The notes under the pieces were generated by a model, which was not told where the DNA came from, made no database searches, and saw only the letters and a program-made list of their open reading frames with translations. Shown here one piece after another: positions 28,759 to 39,794 of a stretch of DNA of 64,000 nt. The position numbers were made by a program, and so were the translations under genes. How positions within the stretch are numbered: the first letter of the stretch is position 1; each line of letters opens with the position of its first letter. The DNA is from CAWDJT01 sp963828705 (GTDB taxonomy: Bacteria > Desulfobacterota > Syntrophobacteria > Syntrophobacterales > Syntrophobacteraceae), in the NCBI GenBank assembly GCA_963828705.1, contig CAWHGA010000054.1, positions 62,001 to 126,000 of the forward strand, given 5' to 3'.

Positions 28759-29398
28759 GGCGGAAGCCACCCTTGTGCGTTTCGTAACAATCTAATAACA
28801 AAGCCATTTTCCCTTGACAGCCAATCTGCCCCTGTGACATAGAGGAACCGTAGTCTGCAGGAGTACCATCGGTCAGTCACTGGACAGTGTTTGGTTCCTT
28901 ACACCTAGGGGGATGGCAGTTGACCACCAGGAAAGGAGGTGCACCGACGCTTCGTGCCAAGACTTACATCATTTTCTTCCCGTTCGCTTTCCCCGATCTT
29001 TCTCGTTTGCCTGATGACACTGGAGCACCCAACTCACCCTGAGTCATTATCCGAAATGCTCTCAGCAGTCAGGATGCCCTTATCTCGTTGAACCGCCGCC
29101 GATATGTAGCTTGCATCCTTATTCATCGGTCATCTGGGGTAGATGATCAGCCGTTGGCAGCGTCACTCGTTGACTTGCCGACGGGCACGGCATTCATGGT
29201 TCGGCTCTCAACCACTCAACCACAAACCGTATTTTTTTAATTTGATGCTGGTTCTTCATGGTTTCCTCGGGCCACCGCCCACCGTGCCAAAGCACAGGCG
29301 GATGGAAGCGCGGTTGCCAGTCAAGTCTGTCAGCAACTGGTGAATCGAATGGTCCCCGGGGTTTGGCAGTCGGCACTTTTAGGATTAAGGAGTGTTAC
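28759..29398. other. Long leader/intergenic region upstream of the transporter gene
   Basis: About 640 bases without a supported gene. A TTGACA at about 28814 and an AAAGGAGGTG at about 28932 are present but do not combine into a credible gene. No known riboswitch was recognised. Confidence 0.4.
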
Positions 29399-30702
29399 AT
29401 GGCACAACCACTCGACAAAGTCCCTGGAAAAGCTTGGGTAGTAGTATTTGCCGGTACGGCCGTTAATCTTTGTCTGGGCATCCTGTATGCCTGGAGTGTG
29501 TGGAGCAAGGCCCTCATCAACGTGGAAAAAGCTGGTCAAACGATGACCGGACCCCTTGAATGCAGGGTGGACCTATCTGACCAACGCTGATGCGGCGACG
29601 CCCTTTTCACTGTGCGTAATCATCTTTGCGCTGCTGATGATTCCCGGCGGCCGCATTCAAGACAAGTTCGGCCCCAAGGTTGGCGCCATCACCGGTGGTC
29701 TTTTCCTGGCTGTCGGCTGCATCATTGCCGGTATGATGAAGAGCTATACCGGCTTGATCATTGGTTTTGGTGTCTTCGGTGGCATCGGTATGGGCATCGG
29801 CTATGCGGCCCCCACCCCGGCGGCCCTTAAGTGGTTCGGACCCCACAAACGCGGCTTGATTGCCGGTCTGGTGGTCGGTGGCTACGGTGGTGCGGCGCTC
29901 TACGTCAGCCCCTTGGGTGCTTATCTCCTCAAGAGTGGCGGTATCTCCTACAGCTTTATCGGTTTTGGGAATTCTCTTTGCGGCAGTGACCATCATTGCA
30001 GGATCCTTGCTGTCATGGCCGGAACCGGGTTACGTTCCGCCGGCGGCCCCGGTCAAGCCGGGCGCAGCCGCGGCACCCGTCGTGACCAAGGTGGATTGGG
30101 TTGCCGCCGATATGATGAAGACCTGGCAGTTCTTTGCCCTGGTAATCATGTTCATCGGCACCACACAGTCGGGCTTGATGATCATTTCCATCGCCGCCCC
30201 GCTTCTGGCTGGTGCCGCCAAGGGCGTACCGTTTTTTACGGAAAATGCCTGGCTCCTGGCTTCCTTTGGCGGGTTGATCAACGCCCTGGGCCGTGTCGGC
30301 ACCGGCATGTACTCCGACAAGATCGGCCGGTCCAATGCGTATAACCTGAACTGCATCGTGTCGGCTCTCTGCCTGTTCCTGATGCCCACCATCGTGGGTT
30401 CCAAGAGCCTGTTCTTCCTGTTCCTGGCGGTGGGTATTGCCTACTGGCAGTACGGTGGCGGACTGGCGCTGATGCCGAGCTTCACGGCCGACTTTTTCGG
30501 TCCCAAGAACCTGGGCTTCAACTACGGCCTGGTGTTCATCGGTTGGGGTCTCGGTTTCTTCATGGCCCGCCTCGCCGGTACCATCAAAGACAAATTCGGG
30601 ACCTACGACTATGCGATGTATATGTCGGCAATCGTGTTGATCATCGCCGTGGTTCTGTGTGCCGTCACCAAACGGCCGCAATCGCTGGGAGAAAAGGCCT
30701 GA
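29399..30702 (+). CDS. OFA-family MFS transporter (two frame breaks)
   Basis: A major facilitator superfamily carrier of the oxalate/formate antiporter (OFA) type, with about 12 membrane helices. It has the N-terminal LGILYAWSVWSKAL, MIPGGRIQDKFGPK, GIGMGIGYAAPTPAALKWF and the C-terminal half with GLINALGRVGTGMYSDKIGR. Such carriers exchange small mono- or dicarboxylates; the substrate cannot be read from sequence. The frame breaks at an extra T near 29556 and an extra G near 29961; correcting both gives one protein of about 430 residues. AAGGAG precedes the ATG at 29399. Confidence 0.87.
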
Positions 30703-30849
30703 GCCATTGAATGCTGATGGTTGAAGTCGCCGGCAGGTGAAGAGCGGAAACCTCGCCTGCCGGCGTGAGCTTCCCCAGACGGTGTGTTCTCGAAGGCAGG
30801 AGGATTCTCATCTTCCTGCCTTCTTCATTCTGATAAGGACAATGTGTTT

Positions 30850-31509
30850 GTGACAATGCCTATGCAAACTGCTTTCGATATCCCCTTCCTGCTGATTCCC
30901 GGACAGTTGGCGGTGGACAGTGTGGTGTCTTTCGTCGTCTCAGCCCTGGTCGCCATCACCGTCAATGCGGAAGCACAGGCTTTCGCCGCCACGCTTTTCG
31001 GCGACACCCGAACGGGAAGTACAGACCGTCTTCATTTCAACGCTTTTCTACACATCGATATCCTTGGCGGTCTTTGTTTTCTTCTCGGCGGCTTCGGGTG
31101 GCCTCGCCGGATCGCGGTGGACGACGGCAAGTTTCAGCACCCCCGCTTGTATCTGGTCTTGACCCGACTTGCCGGCCCCCTGGGGAACTTCCTCATGGCC
31201 AACATCGCCAGCAGCATCGCTTGGCTTTTCGGTGTCATGAACACGGATCCACGGGTTTTTCATATGCTCATGGGAGTCAATTTGACGGTGGCGGTCGCTA
31301 ACCTGATACCCATTCCCCCTCTGGCTGCAGGGAATGTTCTGGCAGCGCTGTTCCTTCCCGGAGGCACCAGTTTGCAGCCGAGTCTTCAGCGCATCGGTCC
31401 ATTTGTGATACTGGGTTTGGTTGCCATCGATCGGCTGGCCGGATGGAATCTATTAAGCTCAGCACTGGCCCCTCTGGTCCAATCCCTGGCGGAGATGATT
31501 AAGATCTGA
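30850..31509 (+). CDS. Site-2-protease (M50) homologue lacking catalytic residues
   Basis: A membrane protein of about 220 residues aligned by eye to the short M50 site-2-protease family. The landmark FGWxxxIxV, RLAGPLGNFLMA and NLTVAVANLIPIPPLAAG blocks are present. The zinc-binding HExxH of the second helix, however, reads NAEAQ (ITVNAEAQAFAA), and the Asp of the LPIPPLDG motif is Ala. Zinc binding and proteolysis should therefore be lost, making this a pseudo-protease that may bind membrane substrates or partners. Start: a GTG at 30850 has AAGGA 10 bases upstream; the ATG at 30856 is an alternative. Five or so hydrophobic helices. Confidence 0.7.
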   Translation: MTMPMQTAFDIPFLLIPGQLAVDSVVSFVVSALVAITVNAEAQAFAATLFGDTRTGSTDRLHFNAFLHIDILGGLCFLLGGFGWPRRIAVDDGKFQHPRLYLVLTRLAGPLGNFLMANIASSIAWLFGVMNTDPRVFHMLMGVNLTVAVANLIPIPPLAAGNVLAALFLPGGTSLQPSLQRIGPFVILGLVAIDRLAGWNLLSSALAPLVQSLAEMIKI

Positions 31510-31603
31510 CCCGACCCTTGACTCAGCGGTCTTGAATAGTAGACCCCTAGGCTCAATGCTGTTCACTGGCCTTCATTCCAGGTACCGATTCGGCGCGTAT
31601 GCC

Positions 31604-32967
<1,364 letters not shown>

Positions 32968-32991
32968 ATACGACCCAGCCTCCGCATGGTT

Positions 32992-33565
32992 TCAGGTGCG
33001 CTTCTCTCGTGCCCAACGTTGATCGAAATAGGTGGCGATATCACAGATCATGATGAGAATATCCATGTTCTCACCCTGACTGTTCTTGACCAACCCTTCA
33101 ATCACCGCCTTGCACACGTAGCCGGCATTGCGAAAGGCCTCGATAGCACCGCGGGAATCCAGGGGAACCTCCGCCCACAGCTTCTCCAACCCCAGTTCCC
33201 CAGCCAATTCCACCAGTTCATTCAGCATCAGCGTCGCCAGGCCGAGGCGTCTGATAGGCGGGGGCCACCACAATGCGCACCCGCCCGATGTGACGCTTCC
33301 ACCCATGCCGGACGCGATGCAAGGTCACGTCGGCGACGACATCATCACCAACGAAAGCCAACAGCGGCAACACGCGATCGTAATTGAGGCGCCCGACCCA
33401 TTCGTGAATGATTCGCTTTTCTTTCACATTGTGTCGGATAAAAATAAGCAGATCATCCGGAAGGTCTTTGAAGAACCTGAACAGGGCCTCTTCATCGTTC
33501 GCCACCATAGGACGCAAGGTAACCACCGTACCGTCCTTCAGCTTACCAGTCTTCGTCCCAAACAT
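32992..33565 (-). CDS. GNAT family N-acetyltransferase (frame break near 33250)
   Basis: About 190 residues. It starts MFGTKTGKLKDGTVVTLRPMVANDEEALFRFF, typical of GNAT domains fused or related to protein-acetyltransferases of the Pat type. The acetyl-CoA-binding core (RVRIVVAPAYQ...RLGLATLMLNELVELA) straddles one frame break. The C-terminal half is conserved (LGLEKLWAEVPLDSRGAIEAFRNAGY). It probably acetylates an amine or lysine side chain; the substrate is unknown. The metallophosphoesterase gene lies upstream on the same strand, ending 18 bases before this start. Confidence 0.8.
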
Positions 33566-33582
33566 GGGTGATCTCCTCCCCG

Positions 33583-34335
33583 CTAAATGCCATCCTGTAA
33601 ACGGGTGGCCAGGTAGTCCGGCAACCTGGCCTGACGAATTTTTTGTTGTGCTTTGCCAACATCATAGGGCACGGTTCTGAAGGAGACGTGTTCGCTGGTG
33701 GAATCGAAGATGAGGTAATGGGCACGATTGTCATGTTGACGCGGCTGTCCAACACTTCCAGGGTTGATCAGGTACATGCATTCAGGATCAAGGCTCAACG
33801 CATCACGGGCAGGGGCAGGGAGCAGTCACTTTACCGCGGGCATCACGAACCCAGAGTCTTCTGCACATGGGTGTGCCCGAAAAAGCAGATACGAATACCA
33901 TCGAAGCGTTTGCGGAGCAGATTGAAGATGCGCTTGGCTTGAAACAGGGTAAAAATATAGGTATCCACGCTCTCCGGTGTGCCGTGGCAGATCACATATC
34001 GATCGAGCAGAACCTGAACCCTTGGGAGTGTTCGCAAATAGCTCAGATCTTGTGCGGCAAGTTGCGTCTGAGCATACTTTATGGCTTGATAGGCAAGCAC
34101 GTTGAAGCCCTCGGCAGCAGCGCGGCTCCAGAATGGCCAGATCGTGATTGCCAAGAACCGAGATGACCCCGCGCTGCTGAGCCAATCGCAGGCATTCGCG
34201 AGGGTTGGCGTTGTACCCGACAAGGTCGCCCAAGTGGATGACCTGGCCCACATCTTCTGCAGACAAGGCATGGAGCACTGCTTCAAAGGCTTCCTGATTG
34301 CCATGGACATCAGAAAGAACGGCAATCCGTCCCAT
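33583..34335 (-). CDS. YfcE/calcineurin-like metallophosphoesterase (two compensating frame breaks)
   Basis: A metal-dependent phosphoesterase of about 250 residues. Motifs in order: DVHGN (first metal), LGDLVGY, LGNHDLAI, a later CHGTPES and GHTHVQ, then NPGSVGQPR, the usual ending of the family. The frame is left near 34130 and regained near 33835, so the central part lies in another frame. It belongs to the group that hydrolyses phosphodiesters or nucleotides; the substrate is not predictable. Confidence 0.82.
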
Positions 34336-34615
34336 TTTGGCTCACATAGCTCCCAATAAAGCTATCTCTGTACAACGGTCCCCCCAAACCGATTGGAGGA
34401 GCCTTCCAAACCCTCAAGGTTCTATACATCCTTGCCCTGCCCTGCAATCAGTGGGAAGGGGGAAAACAGGGGTTCCCTCCGAAAGCGGAGCGGAGCGGTT
34501 CCATCAGCATCACCGGAGCCCGAATCCTTTCCTGAGGATGGAGACGCAGGGATGGATCGGCGACTATCGCCAGCCCCCTTCCATCTCAACACGTCGCCCA
34601 CTGCTCACAGACCGA

Positions 34616-35023
34616 TCAAAGGAACTCCGCGATCCAGCCATTCCTGCGTTTGATGGCCAGAATAAGTCGCTCTTGATGACGGATCCGCTGGATGGCCCGG
34701 ACCACCAAATAGCAGCCAAGCAGCACCAACGCGCCACAAATCAGCAGCAGTGGCAACAACAAGGGCATCACCTGGGTGACGTCATAATAGCGTGACGTGG
34801 CGATGAGGATACTCAGCACAGAAAGAGGCAGGGTAAAAACTGCGATGCCGGTCCGCATCGCTGCCAATGAAGTGCGCTTTTCAGCCAGCAGTAACTGCAC
34901 TTCGTTGATCACCATCCCCTCGATCCTCGACGGCGAATCCAGAAGATCCTGATCGTTCCCAGCCATGACAGCTTGTTTATCAAAGCTATCGGGTGAAGGG
35001 TTCCCTCGGCCGGACATGCTCAC
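34616..35023 (-). CDS. DUF202-like small membrane protein
   Basis: 135 residues. A hydrophilic N-terminal ~45 residues is followed by INEVQLLLAEKRTSLAAMRTGIAVF, which resembles the conserved helix of DUF202/YidH proteins. Two hydrophobic helices (about 55-75 and 83-105) and a basic C-terminus follow. Function unknown. The start may be the GTG at 35023, close behind GGGGAGA, or the ATG at 35017. Confidence 0.65.
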   Translation of the reverse strand: MSMSGRGNPSPDSFDKQAVMAGNDQDLLDSPSRIEGMVINEVQLLLAEKRTSLAAMRTGIAVFTLPLSVLSILIATSRYYDVTQVMPLLLPLLLICGALVLLGCYLVVRAIQRIRHQERLILAIKRRNGWIAEFL

Positions 35024-35109
35024 GTCTCTCCCCGCAATTAGACCCTTTGAGCACCACTCATTGGGTCACCTTGATGCTCTCATAAGCAAACCCGCTGTAG
35101 ACTCGCAAC

Positions 35110-35139
35110 AAAAAAGCCGGGAGAGTTCGCCCCCGGCTT
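35110..35139 (-). terminator. Rho-independent terminator of cspA
   Basis: On the minus strand AAGCCGGG and CCCGGCTT form an 8-bp stem around a 10-base loop, followed by a run of T. It lies about 40 bases past the cold-shock gene. Confidence 0.85.
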
Positions 35140-35177
35140 CGCATTGGTACCCTAAAAGGTCAGGTTCCAGTAACACC

Positions 35178-35378
35178 TCATATGGGTTTGACTTTTACCG
35201 CCTGGGGCCCTTTCGCACCATTCTCAACATCAAAGCTTACTCGTTCCCCTTCACTGAGGGACTTGAAGCCAGACTTCTCAATAGCTGAGAAATGCACGAA
35301 AACATCCGGGCCGTTAGCCGTTTCAATAAAGCCATACCCCTTCTTGTCATTGAACCATTTGACTCGACCTTCCGCCAT
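35178..35378 (-). CDS. cspA: Cold-shock protein (CspA family)
   Basis: A 66-residue single-strand RNA/DNA-binding OB-fold protein with both RNP motifs: KGYGFIE and DVFVHFSAI. AAGGAAG precedes the ATG and an intrinsic terminator follows. Such proteins act as RNA chaperones that melt secondary structure. Gene symbol by family; the genome may hold several paralogues. Confidence 0.95.
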   Translation of the reverse strand: MAEGRVKWFNDKKGYGFIETANGPDVFVHFSAIEKSGFKSLSEGERVSFDVENGAKGPQAVKVKPI

Positions 35379-35853
35379 AACTTACTTCCTTCTTTCTTTT
35401 TGTGTTTTGCTGTTCTGTTTCTATGTTACTGGACTACCTGGCACGCTACTCGGAGTCACTGCGGAGGCGCTTCCTAATGGCGAAAGACCGATCTTCCCGT
35501 ATAACTCAGAATACCGAACCGTCCCCTTACATTGAACGAGGATAAACAATAAATCCGAAAAATGCAAGTGCAAAACTCGATTCTGCCGTGCTCTGGCGCT
35601 CGAATCTGAAGAATGATTCATTCTATGACGAGTTGTGGTATATGGGAGCCACCATCGGACGCAGACCTTGCAGTGATTTCTGCGCCCATCAAACGTGAAC
35701 CTGCCGTCATCTTGAAACTGCCGTTGAGCGTGAATTCTCACCAGCGCCAAAGGCTTCGGGCCGTCATTTCCGCGCAGGCGTGAATCCAGCTCAGCCCCGG
35801 CGGAGAACCTTTCCGGCTGGCGACGAGCCATTCCACCTTCCAGGAGGTCAACT
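35379..35853. other. Divergent intergenic region
   Basis: About 475 bases between cspA (minus) and the DUF166 gene (plus). No supported gene or structured RNA seen; the cspA leader and promoter must lie at its left end. Confidence 0.4.
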
Positions 35854-36546
35854 ATGGGTGATGTTGGGGCGCAAGCCCAGGCTCCACTAACCGATGCCGG
35901 CATCTGTCGGCGGTCCATGGCCGCCCAGACAATCCTGGTGTTCCAACAAAGCGGCAGCGCACTCAGCAAGGTCGAAGGCATCCGCAGGTTCGGCGGGGAT
36001 GGAATCGTTCTCACCATTGTCTCCATCGACGAGGCCCTGCCAGCCATCCTGGACGACGCCAGCGAGTACTTCCCCAACGAGTTGTCGGCAGCACTAGTCC
36101 TGGACTACCTGAAACACCCGGATCTCTCCGACGAACTGGCCCGGTTGTGCTCCATTCGTAGAATTCCGCTCGTTGCTTCAGGAAAGAAGACACAATACCC
36201 TGGAGTGTTCTCACCTCCTACCTGATGTGGGCTTCCCAGGCAGGTTGGCCTGGGGTTCTACGGGGAGCATTTCGGTGCCCCGGAATTCTTCGTCCAGGTA
36301 GCGGAGGGGCGCATCATCCACCTTGGGGTGCGCCGCGGCGCTCCCTGCGGGGCCACCTGGGATGCTGCGGCCCGATTACAAGGGTTGCCCGTCGACGAAG
36401 CGTCGATACGCATCGGTCTGGAAACCCAGTATTTCTGCACGGCCAATCCGGCCGGCTGGGACCCAATGTATGGCAAAAGTCCGGTGCATTTTGCCGGTGA
36501 TATCCACAAGGCCGCTCTGCGGCGAGCTTTAGGTGAAAACACGTGA
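35854..36546 (+). CDS. DUF166-family protein with in-frame UGA, candidate selenoprotein
   Basis: A 230-codon gene of the DUF166 family (once annotated as thymidylate-synthase-like; function unknown). The N-terminal half has DDASEYFPNELSAALVLDYLKHPDL. The C-terminal half has the family blocks GRIIHLGVRRGAPCGATWDAAARL and YFCTANPAGWDP. At codon 124 (36223-36225) a TGA interrupts SPPT-TGA-CGLPRQVG, and the frame is unchanged on both sides, unlike the indels elsewhere in the window. The UGA sits beside or at the family's conserved Cys. It is followed 9 bases later by a 7-bp hairpin with loop AGGUUG. I read UGA as selenocysteine. The ATG at 35854 has AGGAGGTC 6 bases upstream. Confidence 0.75.
36235..36254 (+). 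promoter_or_regulatory. Candidate bacterial SECIS element
   Basis: CCCAGGC-AGGTTG-GCCTGGG begins 10 bases after the TGA at 36223-36225. Its stem is perfect and its six-base loop starts AGGU. In the E. coli fdhF SECIS, the AGGUCU loop begins 18 bases after the UGA; here the loop begins 17 bases after it. Confidence 0.7.
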
Positions 36547-36708
36547 GGCGAAAGAGTGCGGGGGCGCTAGGGGATTTATGCCACGGTCTTTCCCTTCGAA
36601 CGCCCTGATCCCATCAGCGCACTTCCTACCTCAGGGGTTGATGATCCTAAACATCACCGGGTCAATGTTGAAATGTGAGGAATCAATGCGCGTCCCGGAG
36701 GGGATACC

Positions 36709-37716
36709 ATGCCGGTCGTGACTCCTTCCAGATACCAGCCTCCCTGGTTTCTTCGCAACGGCCATGTGCAGTCCATCGTGCCGACACTGTTCCGCCGCGC
36801 TGGCGACGTGGACTACCAACGGCAGCGGATCGCAACCCCCGACGATGACTTCCTCGACCTGGATTACTCTCGGGTCGGGGCAACCCGCGTGGCGGTTGTG
36901 AGTCACGGGTTGGAAGGCGGTTCGAAACGACCCTATGTACTGGGGATGGTTCGCGCCCTTAACCGTTGTGGCTGGGATGCCATAGCCTGGAACTTCCGTG
37001 GCTGCAGTGGTGAACCTAATCGTCAGCTGCGTTTCTACCACAGTGGTGATACCCCGGACCTCCACACTGTGATCACGCATACCCTGGCTTCCTGTCAGTA
37101 TTCACAAATGGCCCTCATCGGCTTCAGTCTGGGGGGCAATATCACGCTCAAGTATTTGGGGGAAAGGGGGGCCACAATAGCACCCCAAATCATTGCCGCC
37201 GCAGCTTTTTCCGTCCCCTGCGACTTAGCGTCTGCAGCCCAGGCCATGGGCCGGGCGACCAACACGCTCTATATGAAGCGGTTCCTGCGGATGTTACACG
37301 GAAAAATCCGCTTAAAAATGACACGTTTCCCGGGAGCTATTGACGACCATGGTTACCGCGCCATTCGCACCTTCCAGCAATTCGACCAACGTTACACGGC
37401 GCCGCTGAATGGTTTTCAGAGCGCTGAGGACTACTGGCAGAAGGCCAGCTGCCTGCCGTTTCTCGCCGGGATCGCCATTCCTGCGCTATTGGTCAACGCG
37501 GCCGACGATCCCTTCCTGGCCCCCGCTTGCTTCCCTATCGAGATTGCCCGCAACCATCGGCATTTGTTTCTTGAAATCCCACCATCCGGTGGTCACGTGG
37601 GCTTCATGGGTTGCTCGCAGAATGGCGAATACTGGTCGGAAACAAGAACGGTGGAATTCCTGGCCACCGCGGACATCTGTACTCAGACCATTTCGGGGGG
37701 AAAGGCGACAACCTGA
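36709..37716 (+). CDS. YheT-like alpha/beta hydrolase
   Basis: A 335-residue hydrolase of the YheT/UPF0017 (ABHD1-3-like) family. It begins YQPPWFLRNGHVQSIVPTLFR, has VVSHGLEGGS, the nucleophile elbow GFSLGGN, the acid residue in VNAADDPFLA and the His in GGHVGF. It probably acts as an esterase on lipid-like substrates. GGAGGGGATACC lies just before the ATG. Its last 34 bases overlap the end of the convergent epmA gene. Confidence 0.88.
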   Translation: MPVVTPSRYQPPWFLRNGHVQSIVPTLFRRAGDVDYQRQRIATPDDDFLDLDYSRVGATRVAVVSHGLEGGSKRPYVLGMVRALNRCGWDAIAWNFRGCSGEPNRQLRFYHSGDTPDLHTVITHTLASCQYSQMALIGFSLGGNITLKYLGERGATIAPQIIAAAAFSVPCDLASAAQAMGRATNTLYMKRFLRMLHGKIRLKMTRFPGAIDDHGYRAIRTFQQFDQRYTAPLNGFQSAEDYWQKASCLPFLAGIAIPALLVNAADDPFLAPACFPIEIARNHRHLFLEIPPSGGHVGFMGCSQNGEYWSETRTVEFLATADICTQTISGGKATT

Positions 37717-38609
37717 TCCAGGTCGGTGGCATCGCCGAGGATGAGAACCAGCCGGTCGACGCCCAAGGCGATGCCAGCGCAGGGCTGGAGGTGATCGAGG
37801 CTCCGCAGGAACGCTTCCGCTTCTGGATAAACCGTCCGTCCCGCCTGCCGTCTCGCTTCGCTCGTGGCCCGGAACCGTTCCCGCTGCTCCACGGCATCAG
37901 TCAATTCGCTGAAGCCATTAGCCAGTTCAATCCCAGCCCAGTAGAGTTCAAAACGTTCGGCAACGCTCGAATCATCCGCCTTGAGCCGCGCCAGGGCTCC
38001 CTGGACGGCAGGGTAGTCGACCAACAGAGCAGGGGTTGGGGCACCTAGGTTGGGTTCGACCTTTTCCACCAAGTCCAGATCGAAGCGGTCGGCGTCCGGC
38101 TCCGCCCCAAGTTCCCAACCCGCGAAGCGCCGAAACGCCTCGCATACCGTCAGCCTTGGCCAATTCCCTTCTATTTCCAGCCACCTGCCCTGGCTGCGGA
38201 AGCCGCCGCTTCTGCCGAGCCGCCGACAGATGGCCTGCAGCAACTCACGGCAGTCGGCCTGCAACGAATTGTAATCGGCCCCCAGGCGGTACCATTCGAG
38301 CAGGGTAAATTCCGGATGGTGAATCCGCCCCCGCTCTCCCACGCGAAATGTCTGAGCCAGCTGGAAAATCTTGTCGTAGCCGGCAGCCAACAAACGCTTC
38401 ATGTAGAGTTCCGGACTGGTGGACAGGAACCAGCCTGAACAAGCAACGGCATCGATGTGCAATTCGGGAGCCGGCGCCGGGGTTCGCACTGGCGTTTGAA
38501 CTTCAAGGAAACCGGCATTCAGGAAGAAGTCACGGATAGCCTGGACAACCTGGTAGCGAAGCTGAAGATAGGGGAGTTTGGCTGCCAGGACGGATTGTTC
38601 GGTCAGCAT
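37683..38609 (-). CDS. epmA: EF-P--(R)-beta-lysine ligase
   Basis: A 308-residue class II aminoacyl-tRNA-synthetase-like enzyme (GenX/PoxA/YjeA). It lacks the anticodon-binding domain of lysyl-tRNA synthetase and starts directly with the catalytic core: motif 2 around FRVGERGRIHHPEFTLLEWY and motif 3 GIALGVDRLVLIL. It attaches beta-lysine to the loop lysine of elongation factor P. It lies 22 bases downstream of efp, forming an operon with its own substrate. The ATG at 38609 gives the normal length; longer in-frame readings run into efp. Confidence 0.92.
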   Translation of the reverse strand: MLTEQSVLAAKLPYLQLRYQVVQAIRDFFLNAGFLEVQTPVRTPAPAPELHIDAVACSGWFLSTSPELYMKRLLAAGYDKIFQLAQTFRVGERGRIHHPEFTLLEWYRLGADYNSLQADCRELLQAICRRLGRSGGFRSQGRWLEIEGNWPRLTVCEAFRRFAGWELGAEPDADRFDLDLVEKVEPNLGAPTPALLVDYPAVQGALARLKADDSSVAERFELYWAGIELANGFSELTDAVEQRERFRATSEARRQAGRTVYPEAEAFLRSLDHLQPCAGIALGVDRLVLILGDATDLDQVVAFPPEMV

Positions 38610-38631
38610 GATAATTCGGACCCCGGCGGCT

Positions 38632-39201
38632 CTACTTGACCCGTTCGACGTATGTGCTGCTGCGGGTGTCCAACCGTAGGACCTCACCTTCTTCAATGAA
38701 TAAGGGCACTTGCAGCACCAGACCGGTCTCCATGGTGACCAGTTTAGTGGCCCCCGAGGCGGTGTCGCCTTTGATCCCCGGGTCGGCCTTGATAACCTTG
38801 AGTTGCACGAAGTTAGGCAAGGTAAGCCCAATCGGCCGTCCCTGGAAAAACAGCATGTCCACTCTAAGGTTTTCGGTCATGCAATTGACCGCGTCCCCCA
38901 CCTGTTCCTCGGGGAGATAGACCTGTTCATAACTGCTGGTGTTCATGAAGCAGTATTGTTTCCCTTCGCGGTAAAGGTATTCCATTTCTTGTTCCTGGAG
39001 GTCCGCTTCGTTGAATTTGTCACCAGATCGATAGGTACGGTCGAATTGCGACCCATTGATCATATTGCGCAATCGGCAGCGGTAGAGTGCCTGCCCCTTA
39101 CCGGGCTTGGTGAAGGAAAAATCTACAATGACATAAGGATCTCCGTCGATTTCCAATTTCAAACCTTTACGCAAATCCCCTGCCGAAATCACTGATCCCA
39201 T
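38632..39201 (-). CDS. efp: Elongation factor P
   Basis: A 189-residue translation factor that relieves ribosome stalling at proline stretches. Domain I carries the modifiable lysine at residue 35 in FTKPGKGQALYR, equivalent to Lys34 of E. coli EF-P. Domains II and III follow, ending DTRSSTYVERV. The modifying enzyme gene epmA is immediately downstream. The beta-lysine synthase EpmB is not in the window. Confidence 0.95.
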   Translation of the reverse strand: MGSVISAGDLRKGLKLEIDGDPYVIVDFSFTKPGKGQALYRCRLRNMINGSQFDRTYRSGDKFNEADLQEQEMEYLYREGKQYCFMNTSSYEQVYLPEEQVGDAVNCMTENLRVDMLFFQGRPIGLTLPNFVQLKVIKADPGIKGDTASGATKLVTMETGLVLQVPLFIEEGEVLRLDTRSSTYVERVK

Positions 39202-39794
39202 GCTACATCCTTTCCATTTACCTACTGACGATCCTCGGTGGCAACAATACAGTCACTGACAAAAGGGGCAGATGACAGCCGACCTCCGGCATACTGCCCG
39301 GTGCCAACGCATCAGCCAAGGTCAAAATGCCCAAAACCGGCCAGCCGGGAGCTTGATGAAAGATCATTTCCCGCGTCTTATCCTCGAAGGTCAGATCTTA
39401 CCCTGCATAATAGAGGGGTTTTCCAGCATGGGTCAAGCCGGTTTGCCAACTAAGCCTACAACAAAATGGGACCACACGATCCGGGAGACAACAGGAAAGT
39501 CCTAGACGGAGTTCCAGCCAGGAGAACGGAAGCATTCTCCGCCACCAATACGTGTGGCAATGTCATGTGTGATAGTCTAGTGAAAAGGCGGGAAATACCA
39601 TTTCTTGTCATTCCGGCGGAAGCTGGAATTCAAGAATTTTGATTACTCACGGTTCATCTCAACTCCGGCTCTCGCCGGGGTGACGACTTTTTGCCAACAC
39701 ATCATGTGCGCGAGGCGGAGAAAGGGGCCGCTGGTATCCAGAGTGGTCCATTCGGCGCGCGGCAGAACCGACATCTGGTTTTGAGAAGGGAATT
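39202..39794. other. Intergenic region with an inverted repeat element
   Basis: About 590 bases between efp and mreB. It contains the ATTCCGGC-type inverted repeat at 39605-39686; otherwise nothing recognised. Confidence 0.45.
39605..39686. repeat. ATTCCGGC-type intergenic inverted repeat
   Basis: The left arm (TTGTCATTCCGGCGGAAGC and following) is imperfectly complementary to the right arm ending CGCCGGGGTGACGA, forming a long imperfect hairpin. It is related to the element at 57192-57278. Confidence 0.6.

Noticed and set aside
35421..36077. 218-codon minus-strand open frame opposite the start of the DUF166 gene
   Set aside because: Opposite-strand shadow of the DUF166 gene; the plus-strand gene has a ribosome site and conserved blocks.
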